From: Mesostigma viride
Lineage: Eukaryota > Streptophyta > Mesostigmatophyceae > Mesostigmatales > Mesostigmataceae
DNA length: 64,000 nt
NCBI GenBank assembly: GCA_009746045.1
Contig: RPFO01000579.1
Span: forward strand, 1,422,564-1,486,563
Direction: 5' to 3'
The notes under the pieces: generated by a model
Told to the model about the DNA's origin: nothing
Databases searched by the model: none
Seen by the model: only the letters and a program-made list of their open reading frames with translations
Program-made: the position numbers and the translations under genes
Shown: positions 11,864 through 23,030 of the stretch, one piece after another
Layout: each line of letters opens with the position of its first letter
Numbering within the stretch: the stretch's first letter is position 1

Positions 11864-14800
11864 CCCTTGGATGGTGTCTAACTCGTTCCTAAAAGTAGTT
11901 ACCAGTTGCACTTTGCATTATAAGGTCCACAAACCAACCTAATAACAATTTTACTATCCATATTGGGACCAAAGCACACATATATATTGAGTTACTTGGG
12001 GGTCATGTTGGTGGTCATGTTGCAATGTCCTATGGGTACATTTTAAGGACCCCCCCCAGGGGGGTCCGCTGGGTGCGAGACATGGTACACCTAAAATGCA
12101 TTATATGTGGTTTAAACACCTTTATTGGACCTGGCCTTGGAAAGGCAGTTAAATTGGTAGCCATGCATGGCTTGTGAACACTCACATCACTGGTTGTCCC
12201 AGGGACCCAGCTGCAGCATCTAAAAATAACTGGTAACTACAAATAGGTACCAGTTAGGCTGGTACAATTGCTAGCATTACAGGGCAGGTGCCATATTCCC
12301 TGACATCATAAAACATCACCCATGGTCAAACATGGATGGTCTCATCTATTCCAGCCTATAACAACTGGGTAGGCCATAAAACATACAAAAACCATCCCGG
12401 CATGGTGTTACACGGGCGCGCCCGTCCGGGCGCGGTAAGGCCTAAGGCCATGTCAATGCCACTAATGCTACCATTCTCAGTTGGCGGTGCGTGCCTCACG
12501 CAGCCTCTTCAGCTGCTCACGCCTGGCGTTGCCCACCAGCTGTGTCCCAGCCCCAGCCCTCGTGGACACGCCGTTCCTGACAGCCCAGCGCTTGCCCTCC
12601 TCGCCGCGCTCGGTGAGCGGCAGCATGGCACGTTGCTTGATGTTGCCGAAGTCCAGCCCCTCCACCTTGCAGTCGTGGTAGATGTTGAAGCAGTTGGTCT
12701 TGCCCATGCACAGGGCTGCATCGCACACCTTGCACCAGTACACCGTGCGCTTCGTCTTGCCCCTGGCAGAGCACACGACGCACCGCGCCTGGTCCGTGAA
12801 CGGGATGAGCTCGGCTTCCTTGTGTGTGCCGTCCCGGCGGGCACGCTCGCGCTCCTCCTCCGTGCGTCGCAGCGGGGGCGGGGGGACAGAGGGGTCCCAG
12901 CCCACTTGTTGTGTATCAGCGAATACGCCAGCTGCTTGAGGAAGCCGGCGTGGGTGAGGGCCGCCTGGCGCTGCTGCCCCGCGATCATGACGTGCAGGAG
13001 GTAAGCATTGGTGGCGACGCATGCCATGTGCCCCGTGAAGAGGCGATGCCACCATATCTTGGTCACGAACGCCTTCTGCAGGCAGTACTCTGCGCAGAGT
13101 TGGTCGTTCTTGTCGGTGGCGTGCATGCAATCCCAGTAGTTGGTGATGCTGCTGGGTGCTGGCACCGTCACGCGCTCAGATGTCTTGCCGCCATGGCGGC
13201 TGACCTGGACCTCGGTCAGGCCCAGACCCTTGGACAGGGTCCACACCGGCTTCTTGTCCATCCAGCACGAGAGGACGAGGCCCTCCTCGTTGACGCCCCA
13301 GGCATAGTCGCCCTGCTTGGCCGCCTTGCCCTTGGGCATGAGCGCGCGCACGCCCTCGAAGGGCAGGCCCTTGCGGTTTGTCATGATGGTGCCCACCATC
13401 CGGTGTCCCATCTCATGGCACGCCTCCACAGCGGCGCGGGAGGTATACCAGCGATCCATCGCCCACTTGGCCTCGTGGGGCCACTTGGCCACCATGCGCT
13501 TGACCACCTTGAGCGTTTGCTCGGTCTCGGGAAACTTGTCATAGGTCTCGACGTGATAAAGGTAGCCGGTCGGCCAGTCATTAGCCCCGAACTGCTTGAT
13601 GTGGAATGACTCTGGCTTGTTTGGGTTGAAGCACATGACGGGGCAGCGCTTGTGGCGGGTGGGGATGGAGCGCTCATCCAGGGCAGCCCGCTGCCCTGGC
13701 TTGACATACTTCTTGTATGTCTCGTTGAGGTGGCGCTCCAGCCAGTCGCACTGCCACAGGCGGTACTCGCGTGTCCCCTTGTCCGTGGGGCGCTGCGTGG
13801 AATCATTGAGGTGAAGGAACCGGGTGATTTGCTGGAACCGGATGTGTGACATGATGTTCTGCAACATGGGTGGCTGAGCCCCCCCGATCGGGTCGGCTGA
13901 GAAGTAATCTGCCCGCGATGGCAGCTTCAGCAGGGACATGGTAAATATGATGCCAATGAACTCACCCAGCTCATGCAATGTCAAAGGCTTCCAGTCCCTC
14001 GAGCCCCCCTTGCCAGCCTCCTTCTGTGTGGCGTAGAGGTTGGTCTGCTCCACAATCCGCTCGAGGACATCCCGCTGCGTCCAGAACAGCCTGAACAGCT
14101 GCTCGGGGTCGTTGGCCTTGAGCTGGTCCGCAGTGAGGTTCTGGGGGGTGGCTTTGCCCTCCCATGGCGCAGGCGGGGAAAGAATGGGCAAAGCATCGAA
14201 ATCTGGTTCGCCGACATCAAAAGTCCAGCTGCCGCCATCCCTCGTGTGCTTCGGAATCGTGTCATCCTCCTCGCCATCACTGCTATCGACAAGTTCCGGA
14301 ATATCGTTGGCTGCCTGCGGCACCTCCTCGTCGTCGGTGCCCTCATACTCGGAGGAGGCGGCCTCTTCCGGTGGAGGAATGATCTTTTTCTTGGCCCTCT
14401 GCTTGCGTGGAGCCTTCCTCGCCTTGCCACGAGCCCGCTGACTGCGTTTCGGGGCCGGCGAGTACGTGATGTCCTCGCTTCCCCCCTCCTCCGAGATGGG
14501 GGGTTCAGATTCCTTGTCGTCGCCTGCGCTAGGTGCCTTGTCGTCGTCGGCGCCTTTCTCACTGCCCTCGGCAGAAATGTTGCCCTGCTTGTTGCTACCC
14601 TCCTTCTCAACATCCGTAGGGGCCGTGGCAACCATAAAGTCGAAAATCTGCACCTTCGTTAGGTCATATTTCTTCGTGTCACCAGTGAACAGGCACTTCG
14701 CCTGCGTCCCGCACCTCGCCACTGACACTACTTCCCCCGAAATCCTCTCATTTTCATGGTCGGCTCCGAATTTCTCGATAGCCCACTCTAGCCCGAATAA

Positions 14801-15180
14801 TTTCGGAGGCACTGACACCTTGATACCCCTTTTTAGCCTAAAATCTGACATACTGCCACTAGGAACGTCCGCCATGGTCTACCGCCGCAATCGTCGTCGT
14901 CATCGTCCTTCCACGTTTTTGTCAATTTTTGAGGCGCGCGGACAGCTGTCAACCAGGGTACCCCCCTGTACTGTAACCGTTAATTAGACCCTGCAGACTT
15001 GGTCTGAACATAGTGATGTCCGGTATCAGGGTGTACTACACATCTAGCTCTAGCAGCAGACCTAAAAATATCTCGGAAATATCTACTGGCATTCGCGCCA
15101 GCTCGGTTCTAAAACTGGTTACGATTTGTAGTTACGAGTAAAACTGGTAACTAGAAATAGGTATCAGTACCATCCAAGGG
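11864..15180 (-). mobile_element. piggyBac-like transposon with transposase and CTAG target duplication
   Basis: Terminal inverted repeats CCCTTGGATGGT (11864-11875) and its complement (15169-15180) are flanked by CTAG at 11860-11863 and 15181-15184. It encodes a piggyBac-type transposase on the minus strand. The CCC start fits piggyBac, but the duplicated site is CTAG rather than TTAA. Subterminal palindromes with a CTACAAATAG or CTAGAAATAG core lie at 12228-12255 and 15142-15170. Confidence 0.85.
12480..14875 (-). CDS. piggyBac-type (PGBD/DDE_Tnp_1_7) transposase, one frameshift
   Basis: DDD transposase that would cut and paste the surrounding element in the nucleus. Residues 1-235 are an acidic, low-complexity N-terminal extension with a basic patch (about 145-165). 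The piggyBac catalytic region runs from about 255 to 650: first Asp in ALDERS (about 400), second in WAMDRWYTS (about 474), third in the CMHATDKNDQL segment (588 or 591). The frame then shifts near 12880-12895 in a C-rich run. The following frame carries a Cys-rich, RING/PHD-like zinc-binding tail (CVVCSARGKTKRTVYWCKVC and further Cys/His), the usual C-terminal domain of piggyBac transposases. The start at 14873-14875 is chosen because homology-like sequence follows directly. A one-base indel or assembly error would account for the break. Confidence 0.85.
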
Positions 15181-16430
15181 CTAGTTGTTGCTTATAACTA
15201 ATAACTGTTGCTTATAACGTGCTCATGATGTTCAGCACGCGGGCAGCGATGAAGAAGAAATATTATTTTTTGAGGGATGATACATAGTTGCTTTGCGTGC
15301 GATTAGAGGGGCTTGAAAAGTCCGAGAAGTGCGTCCAATGTAGATAAGACTTATATTATCAGTGGAATGTCGGCCAAGCAAGAGCCGAGGATCCTTGGCA
15401 GAGCTCGCGAAGAAGTGCAGAGTGAAGCGTGGGAAGTCGTGCGACTGGAGTTGGAAAAGAAGGTTAGAGGATCACTTGTGCCAGCACTGGTAGTAAAATG
15501 ATTTTGGAAGCAGGCAAGCCCGCTTTAAGCTGTTGGGTCCGTGTATTGTAAACTCCACTAGCTGAATCCTGTTGGTAATATCCTGCCTGTGGCCATGCAA
15601 TGATGTTTTCTGCAATGGGAGCAATAAAAGCTTACCTGCTGGCCGCCCAACGTGCACCACCCGGTCACCCTGCCCATTGTTTACCCATGCATCCGTTTCA
15701 TGAGTTGCACAGCTTGCATGCGCTTCTGCTGCGACCAGCTCCAGTCCAGCAGTTTCCATGCCATCACTCATCAGCCATGCATGACAATAGCCGTGATTGC
15801 TGCCAGCATGACCTGGCACCACACCCGCCGCTACCACCACAATCGCCACCACCTCCACCACCACGAAGTTTACATCAGTTGCTTCCCCTGCCACATTTTC
15901 CCAGCTCTCTCCCCCGCTCCCCCTCGATCCCTCGTGCAGTTGTTTGCTTTGACATGCGACGTTGCAGCAACACTTGACACGTGCCATCTTCCTCAACAGT
16001 ATAGCGTTGTCAACCCTGAAATGACCGACCAGCCCAGGGCGTAACCCTTTTGGCCATATCAACGTATCTCTTTCCCCCGCCGCAGAAATTTTATACACAC
16101 CAGTAGCCATCTTCTGCTCCTCTGCACTGTATGCTCAATTGAAAAGGACAATCGTACATGGTGAAATGATGCGGGCCAACGGCTGAATTTTTCAGGCCCT
16201 GGCCACAAGGGTGGAGCTAGTTGTATGGAGATGGATGTAAAGAACCACGGTCCCTTTCGCTGCGTGTTATACTCAGCAGCACCATATGGACACTGTTGAG
16301 CTGGGGCTGAGATTAACCGCAGACCAGTTTGTGATGTCTTTGGCATGAGTGACAGACGCTGAGTTAATATTGCATCCATACATGACATATCAGTGCTGCA
16401 TGGTTGTGTCTTTGATCTTTATTAATTAAA
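15181..16430. other. Intergenic region, no gene recognised
   Basis: No supported coding sequence. Open frames on both strands at 15472-16110 overlap each other and are His/Pro-rich from a CAC-type low-complexity stretch (15820-15900). Confidence 0.4.
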
Positions 16431-16546
16431 CTCGTGCTCCCGTTGGGGAGTCACGGAGCATTATAACCCCGATCGTGGATGGATTAATTAATTAATTAAT
16501 TAATTAAAGTCGTGCTCCCGTTGGGGAGTCACGGAGCATTTACCCC
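16431..16546 (-). repeat. Two copies of a conserved retroelement 3' motif with TTAA runs
   Basis: The complement of the motif GCTCCGTGACTCCCCAACGG occurs twice (about 16434-16460 and 16511-16537), each next to TTAATTAA repeats. The same motif plus TTAA tail ends the LINE-type insertion at 4994-5046 and recurs at 40288-40335. Confidence 0.65.
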
Positions 16547-17347
16547 GATGGATGGATGGATGGATGGATGGATGGATGGATGGATGGATGGATGGATGGA
16601 TGGATGGATGGATGGATGGATGGATGGATGGATGGATGGATGGATGGATGGATGGATGGATGGATGGATGGATGGATGGATGGATGGATGGATGGATGGA
16701 TGGATGGATGGATGGATGGATGGATGGATGGATGGATGGATGGATGGATGGATGGATGGATGGATGGATGGATGGATGGATGGATGGATGGATGGATGGA
16801 TGGATGGATGGATGGATGGATGGATGGATGGATGGATGGATGGATGGATGGATGGATCAGGATGGATGGATGGATGGATGGATGGATGGATGGATGGATG
16901 GATGGATGGATGGATGGATGGATGGATGGATGGATGGATGGATGGATGGATGGATGGATGGATGGATGGATGGATGGATGGATGGATGGATGGATGGATG
17001 GATGGATGGATGGATGGATGGATGGATGGATGGATGGATGGATGGATGGATGGATGGATGGATGGATGGATGGATGGATGGATGGATGGATGGATGGATG
17101 GATGGATGGATGGATGGATGGATGGATGGATGGATGGATGGATGGATGGATGGATGGATGGATGGATGGATGGATGGATGGATGGATGGATGGATGGATG
17201 GATGGATGGATGGATGGATGGATGGATGGATGGATGGATGGATGGATGGATGGATGGATGGATGGATGGATGGATGGATGGATGGATGGATGGATGGATG
17301 GATGGATGGATGGATGGATGGATGGATGGATGGATGGATGGATGGAT
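16547..17347. repeat. GATG microsatellite, about 800 bp
   Basis: About 200 uninterrupted GATG units, with one break (GATCAG) at 16856-16861. It starts immediately after a retroelement 3' motif, suggesting growth from a TPRT tail. Long open frames in it are artefacts of the repeat. Confidence 0.97.
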
Positions 17348-17396
17348 AGGTACACGCAATCCTACTGGTCTAATCGATCTACAAAAACATGGAATC

Positions 17397-17960
17397 CTAC
17401 TCTATATCTATTGTGCTCTTGACCCTAGGGGTCTTGTCTAGCATGCTAATCCCGCGTTTGCAAACACGCGGGCGCTTCCCCACTGGAGGGGGTCCTTGTC
17501 CTCTATGACCTGAGCCTGGCAATTGGCCTTGTCCATCATCTTTTTCCAAATCACGGACAGGCTGAGCCCCCTCATGTCCTCTACTAGCTGCTCTTTGAAC
17601 GTGAGGGCCTTGCGGCATCTAGCCTTGCTGGGCCCGGCCCACGTGAGGAGGTGCCTGCCCGGCTGAGCTGGTCGCAGCCCTGCGGAGGGGGCACGTGATG
17701 TGTCTACCTGGTTGGTGTGAGCTAGTGTCCTACTATAGCTGTAGGCGCCGCTGCTTGGTGATAAGTGGCATGCTTAGGTACAAGTCCTCGCTGCGGACAT
17801 GAGCAGCGTATCCCACAAGGAAAATGGACCACAGCATGTTGGTGACCGCGCCGTCCAGCTCAGGCAAGGTCGGCTGTGAGGGTCCACGTCTCGGCCCCGT
17901 ACGTAAGAGCAGGGAGGACCAGGGCCTTAAACAGGTCCAGTGTTTCTCGAGCTTGCCCAA
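17397..17960 (-). mobile_element. LINE retrotransposon 3' fragment, copy B
   Basis: Homologous to 1-200 plus 1925-2110 on the minus strand, including DGAVTNMLWSI followed by YAAHVR. The most C-terminal part reads AKCRKALTFKEQLVEDMRG-like sequence near 17570-17630. Frameshifts separate the pieces. It ends at about 17957, where the DIRS-like copy B begins, so that element probably inserted here. Confidence 0.7.
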
Positions 17961-18174
17961 TGGTGAGCTATTCTCATTTTATCTATGACTCCTGAAGGCT
18001 GCTGGGCGGAGAATGCAACGCCGTATAGCACAAAAAGGAATAATATTATATTTTCAGAAAAAAAAAAATTGTGCTGGCACCTGTACTCCAGCCACCCACG
18101 TAGGGGTTGGCTGGACAGGTGGTTGCAATAAAAGGTGGGCTTCCATGCTAGGGAAGCAGGTTGTTTCTTTTGCC
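17958..18174 (+). repeat. 5' direct repeat with promoter-like sequence, first copy
   Basis: Matches 18543-18750 closely. Both copies share AGAATGCAACGCCGTATAGC, an A-rich stretch and GGTGGTTGC(A/T)ATAAAAGGTGGG, which looks like a TATA box. It could be an LTR-like or split-repeat end of the DIRS-like element. Confidence 0.7.
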
Positions 18175-18542
18175 TCCCCCCCCCCCCCCTGGAAGAAGGG
18201 GGTAGAGCAGGCCGCACAGCTGCTGCGGGCTGGCCCTGCAAATTCACACATCTTGTCAGCTAGACCTTTTCAGTGGTTTTCCATTTGCGGGTAATTCCTC
18301 GTAAATGGTGGGAGAGCGATCGCAGCAATGGTGCTCACCACTAGACACTCCCGGCCAGTTAGGCTAGGAAACACACGCCCTGATCAAGCAAGCTGTTTCC
18401 GGCCCCACCGTCTAGGTCATCTAGTCGCTCTACACGTAAGCCAGCCATAATTTCAATGCACAATTAGGCTACACATTTCCATCTCATGAACGACTCGAAA
18501 ACGCGGACAAGATAACGGCAAGCTTGAGCTACCATGGTCCGG
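18175..18542. other. Spacer between the two direct repeats
   Basis: About 370 bp with no gene seen; begins with a poly-C tract. Confidence 0.4.
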
Positions 18543-18750
18543 ATTTGGTGAGCTATGCTCATTTTATCTATGACTAACCTGCTGAGCGGAGAATGCAACG
18601 CCGTATAGCACAAAAAGAAAAAATAATTTTAGAAAAAATATTTTTTGTGCTGGCACCTGTACCCCAGCCACCCAGGTAGGGGTTGGCTGGACAGGTGGTT
18701 GCTATAAAAGGTGGGCTTCCATTCTAGGGAAGCAGGTTGTTTCTTTTGCC
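18543..18750 (+). repeat. 5' direct repeat with promoter-like sequence, second copy
   Basis: Second copy of the repeat. Its CTATAAAAGG at about 18701-18710 lies about 110 bp before the gag start at 18820 and is the likely promoter TATA box. Confidence 0.7.
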
Positions 18751-19210
18751 TGAGAACCTCACGTGACCACATCACAAAAAACAAAACGCAAGATAACACA
18801 TCAAGCATTATAACCCACCATGTCCTCAACAGTGACAGCCCAAGACCGGAATTTCATAGCGAAACTCAAGCAAGCAGCCAAGCCGGAGGGATGCACCCCA
18901 AAGGAGGCCGCCACTGCGGTCCAGAAGATCCTAGGGGAGGGGGATTGGCTAGAGCGGATCCAGAAGCTCAATCAGGGGCGTGCCAACTGAGAACGTCATG
19001 GACGTATTGGAGAAAAGGGGTTTTCGGTCAGCGACTGGGATGCATGGGGAGGAGGCCCTGGCCGATGTGCTAGCAGCGCAACTGGGGGATGCTATTGCAG
19101 AGCCGGATCCACCAGTGTCAGCAGGTGGGGTGGGAACTGGGGGTGTTCCCCCTTCGGCAGGTGGAAGCTTAGGGGCGGGGCATGGTGGAGCGGGCACTGG
19201 GGAGGAGGAT

Positions 19211-20554
19211 CAGTGATGATTCATACGCCGTATTATACGCCGTATTTAGCGTATTATTCGCGATACGCACGCGGCGCGTATGAAAATGGGGTACTTTAAT
19301 ACGCAACGCGTATTTTTGCGTATTTTTGCGTATTTTCGCGTATTTTTTGGCATATTTTTGGCTTACGAGGTGGGTGCATTTGCTTGCCTAGACTGCGGCG
19401 CGCCGACCTGTAGTAGGAACAAATAATTGCGTGATGAGCTAGCTAGTGTATAGTGCACTAAAGCTAAAAGCGCGTTCATTGTGACTTGTGAAGGCGGGAA
19501 GGTGAAGGCGGGAAGGCTGATTCATCATCAAGAAGGTGATAAGCAACAGTATATTTGGAATAAACGTACACCTATTTATCTGGATCAAGAAGGTGATAAG
19601 GTGTGCCAGCAACGTCGTGGTCGTCTGGCACCTAGATCGTAGCATATCGACATCCAGGCATGGCTGACACGTGAGTCAATGGAACACGATGATGATGTGC
19701 GGCCCGATGAAGAAGAGGCCACATCCGAAACTGTCTGGACATACATTAGCAAAGAGCGCATCCTCAAGAATCGGCAGCAGACAAATAACTACTACATGGA
19801 TGATGGAGTACTCCGTTACAGGCTGCTGGTCGAGCAGGCGGAGAAGGAAAGCAATACCAGGAAGAGGAAGGCGACTAGTGACGCCAAGAAGCAGGCTGAT
19901 GTGCGGGCGGCACTTAAAGACAGGCTTGCAGACGTTGTAGAAACCGACGCCTCTAACTGGGTGTCCCTCATGCCAGCAACACCTCGGGGCGCGCTGCTGG
20001 GGCGGCTGGGCCAAGCGGATCATCAAAGGGCCAATCCACCGACGGTAATTTGCCCGCACCTTATGGGCTCAGCAAAGAGCAGCTGGACGAGGAGCTGTGC
20101 GAGGCATTCATTTGCGCCTTTCAATGCCATCGACGCCCTTCAATGTCATCGACACCTCGGGGCAATGTATAGTGCATGCATATCTTGAGTTCTACAAATT
20201 TATTATCCTTTCCAGTGAGTTGTGCATTGATACTGGTATTGATACTTAGTTGCATGTTGTCTCGATTTTGAAGAGAAACTATCAAGTTAGACCGTTAGAA
20301 ACTAAGCTTGTATTTAGGTAGTGGTGGCAATGCCAAAGGTCATGCTATATATGTCATGTATAGGCAAAAGGTATGGAAAAACACCAGCAGACTATGCTTG
20401 GTTGCTCAGAATGTTGAAAACCCCTCAAAATCATGCCAAAAAAGGGGTTTTCAACGGTTAGCGTACGATCAGCGTATAATACATTATACACCGCGTATTA
20501 TACATTATACACCTGGGGCCGCGTACGACGCGTATCGCGTATGAATCATCACTG
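19211..20554. mobile_element. hAT-type DNA transposon, 1344 bp, with 8-bp target duplication
   Basis: Perfect 18-bp inverted repeats, CAGTGATGATTCATACGC at the left and its complement at the right. Perfect 8-bp duplication AGGAGGAT at 19203-19210 and 20555-20562. The CAGTG start and 8-bp duplication define hAT. Both ends carry many GCGTATT/AATACGC words (19225-19350 and 20455-20545), probably transposase-binding sites. No hAT transposase is present, so the copy is non-autonomous. Confidence 0.93.
19679..20188 (+). CDS. Hypothetical protein inside the hAT element
   Basis: Open frame of 169 residues starting MEHDDDVRPDEEE. It is acidic at the N-terminus, with a basic, helix-prone middle (about 60-95, EKESNTRKRKATSDAKKQAD). 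No BED finger or hAT dimerisation motif was seen. It could be a remnant of an accessory protein, a captured fragment or chance. Treat as unverified. Confidence 0.3.
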   Translation: MEHDDDVRPDEEEATSETVWTYISKERILKNRQQTNNYYMDDGVLRYRLLVEQAEKESNTRKRKATSDAKKQADVRAALKDRLADVVETDASNWVSLMPATPRGALLGRLGQADHQRANPPTVICPHLMGSAKSSWTRSCARHSFAPFNAIDALQCHRHLGAMYSACIS

Positions 20555-21744
20555 AGGAGGATGGCGCCCCTGGGGCGATCGACCAGGATGTGGCGGACCT
20601 ATAGACCGAAACATACGTCGGCTGCTGGGGACCGAGACAGGCTATGCAACGCCAGCTGGAGGGCTTCCATCCCGGCCGGGCAACGCCCGCACTGGCGGAG
20701 ATATTGGCGACGGTCCTCCTGATATCGGCCATGTCGAAGCTGCTGGACCAGGCAAAGACTCCAGCAGCTGCAAGCCCAGTCGCAGCGATGACTGCTGGCA
20801 GGCTGGCGCGCACAAAGGGAGTGGCGCTGAGCGGGCATGCAGTGCCGGCCGGTCCTGCTGAGCAACATGCTGGAGGCGGTGCTTCCTGGGATGCTGGACT
20901 ACGCGGAGAGCGTGGGGGGGAAGTCCATCCGTGCATCGATAATGCTGACGATGCACGGCAGCACAGCCATGCAGCGGGGAGAGGCGAATGCTGGTCCTGC
21001 AGATGGCAGGGATTCTGGACACGATGGTCACAGAATTTGGCTACTGGGCCACGCCACGCTCCGAAGTGATTCTGGAGCTGGCAGCAGCCGAGTATCTGGC
21101 GTTGATCACGGCGTGCCAGTTGGTGGATGTGGGGTCGATGGGCTGCAAGGGCACTCCGTCGGCAATGCTGCCATTCCAGGAGGGTGGGGCGATGCTGGCA
21201 TCTCCGGCGGTCCAGGCAGCGATGAGCATATGGGGAAGCTTCAGCACATGAAGCTGGAGCAGGGTCCCCGGGCAAGAAGGGGCAGGGCGGCCCGTCCAAC
21301 AACAACAAGTGAGGGAGCGGTGCCTTCTTCCACTACCTCTTCCAGCACCCCTGCCACCTCGTGACTGGTGGCAGCAGATACGCTCAGGCCGTACGCGCGA
21401 TAGGATGAGTCGGGCTTTTAATGCTCGCACACTAGTCTGTCAAGCGGTTAGGACTGGATGGGGGGGGGGGGCGAGACCCGCCCGCTGCTGCAGATTCAGC
21501 CCGTGCGCCCGGGCCTCTGCGGCTGCCTCCCTAGATGGGATCGATGATGCTTGCAGGTCCTTTGTCCGCCGGAACGGTGGTTCCGTAGCGGCAATGGCAG
21601 GATCTGTAGTGGATGGGGGTGAATATGCTGAAGGAGCCCCTTACGAACCGTTAGTAGCCGCACGCTTGGCCTTGCCTGGTCCAGGGGAAGGTGGCCTAGT
21701 GGATGTGCTGAACTTACTAACCCCCTCTTGGGGAGCAATTTTGA

Positions 21745-22660
21745 ATGATGAGAGTAGGATGGTACGGACGCTGCATGAGCCCAGCAGAGCGGATCTTGCA
21801 GAAGTCGATGCGGATCTCGCGGGGGTGCGCATGTAGCATGGAGGAGTTCGCGCGGTTTTGCACGGTGTGTGTGGAGAGGGGGATTTTGGGTGGATTTTTT
21901 GAGTCCGGGGAGCCGCCTATTATGGTGAACGGTACTTTTGGGGTCGGAAAGCCCGACGGCCGTATACGGCTGATTGTGGACAACGGTCGTGGCAACATGC
22001 CACTACCAGATCCTATGCCCGCTTTTTTACCACACCTTGGCGTGATTTGCGATTTGCCCACGCGCGCTGGGGAGGATGTTTTTGGGGGCGTATCAGATTT
22101 GGATTCGTACTACAACAGACTCCGCCTGCCCGTTTGGATGCGGCGGTACTGTGCCTGGATGCCGGTGTGGTCGGATCTTGTGGGCCTGAGTGGGGCTCGT
22201 CGGAAGGTGTGGCCGTGGATGTTGTGCTGGCCAATGGGAAACAAGCTGGCCGTCGCCGTGGCCCAGTGTGTGCACCAGTCTGTGCTGTACCGCTGTGGCC
22301 CCAAGCCCCCGTTGGAGGCTATAGTCGTGGGCTGAGCATCGACATGTCAGCGCTGATCCTGGTGGCGGAGGCCAACGAGGCGGGGGAGACCGTCCGGCTG
22401 AGGCTGGAGGAGGACCCTGCTGCGCCCTTGGCGCCCTCGACGAGTGCTTTGAATCTCGGCAGGACATGAAAGGTATGCATGCTGTGACGATCGATGACCT
22501 CCATTTCACCCACTGTGCGTCGGTGGATGGGGTGAATCAGCAGCTAGATCGTGTTTAGGCTGCCTACGCCGCTGTTGGGCTGGTGCAGAAGTCTGACAAG
22601 GTGGTACGGGCGACAGCTGAGCAGACTGGTGTGCAGGCGGTCACTGGGTGTAATTCACCA
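21745..22660 (+). pseudogene. Reverse transcriptase of DIRS-like copy B
   Basis: The frame 21745-22335 holds the early RT motifs: GVGKPDGRIRLIVDNGRG (about residues 69-87), DLDSYYNRLRLP, and the PMGNKLAVAVAQCVHQ segment. The catalytic box is in another frame: VTIDDLHFTH at about 22480-22510, followed by QQLDRV, a stop, and AAYAAVGLVQKSDKV. A frameshift near 22320 and the stop at about 22556 make it non-functional. Assignment to DIRS comes from the linked RNase H and tyrosine recombinase in copy A. Confidence 0.65.
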
Positions 22661-22690
22661 ACGAGATGGTGACGTGGTGCCAGTTAGGAA

Positions 22691-22978
22691 ATGGGAATGA
22701 ACGACGTAGTATAATGCTTGAGAGCACTGAGAGCTGTGAGCAATGAATTGCTTGGTTCATTAGAAAATAGGTTTACCCTTTATCAACGTTGCTCTCACTG
22801 GCCGCGCCGCCAGTGACCGTTGGGTGCAGACGGTCCGTTGGCCCGAGGCCGCACGATGACAGGTAGCAGTCTAGTCACTGCATCGTGTGATCACAGATCA
22901 ATGCACGCTGCAGTACGGTCCCTATCTAGGATACTCTAGTACCGTCCAGTGACAGGACACTACGTATACTGGGTACTG
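22691..22978. other. Spacer, possible degenerate outer end of the next element
   Basis: No gene. The last about 65 bp show imperfect inverted similarity to 29081-29145, suggesting that the terminal repeat of the following element may extend outward. Confidence 0.4.
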
Positions 22979-23030
22979 AGAGGGGATTCATAAGTGTTTG
23001 CTCAATTTCATAAATTTTACTCAATTTTTC

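Larger units (their letters stand above)
18820..21360 (+). pseudogene. Gag-like region of DIRS-like copy B, frameshifted and interrupted
   Basis: Begins with ATG at 18820 (MSSTVTAQDRNFIAKLK). The frame shifts near 18985, continues to EEDQ at the hAT insertion point, and resumes in the same frame after 20562 to a stop at 20604. Further short frames to 21360 (for example one rich in Met/Ala/Leu at 20988-21251) probably belong to the same gene. Removing the hAT element and one duplication copy restores frame at the junction, showing the ORF was readable when the insertion occurred. No zinc knuckle was seen. Identification as gag rests on position upstream of RT. Confidence 0.45.
17958..22690 (+). 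mobile_element. DIRS-like retrotransposon copy B (5' end, gag, RT), 3' truncated
   Basis: Two direct repeats of about 210 bp (17958-18174 and 18543-18750) precede a gag-like region (18820-21360) and an RT (21745-22660). The hAT-type element at 19211-20554 is inserted in gag. Homology to copy A stops at about 22688, so RNase H and recombinase are lost. Copy A and copy B overlap in the RT and together outline one family. Confidence 0.65.

Noticed and set aside
12336-14987. Plus-strand open frames of 130-260 residues
   Set aside because: They are antisense to the piggyBac-type transposase.
16512-17441. Long open frames of MDGW or IHPS repeats in both strands
   Set aside because: They are unavoidable products of the GATG microsatellite, which lacks stops in several frames.
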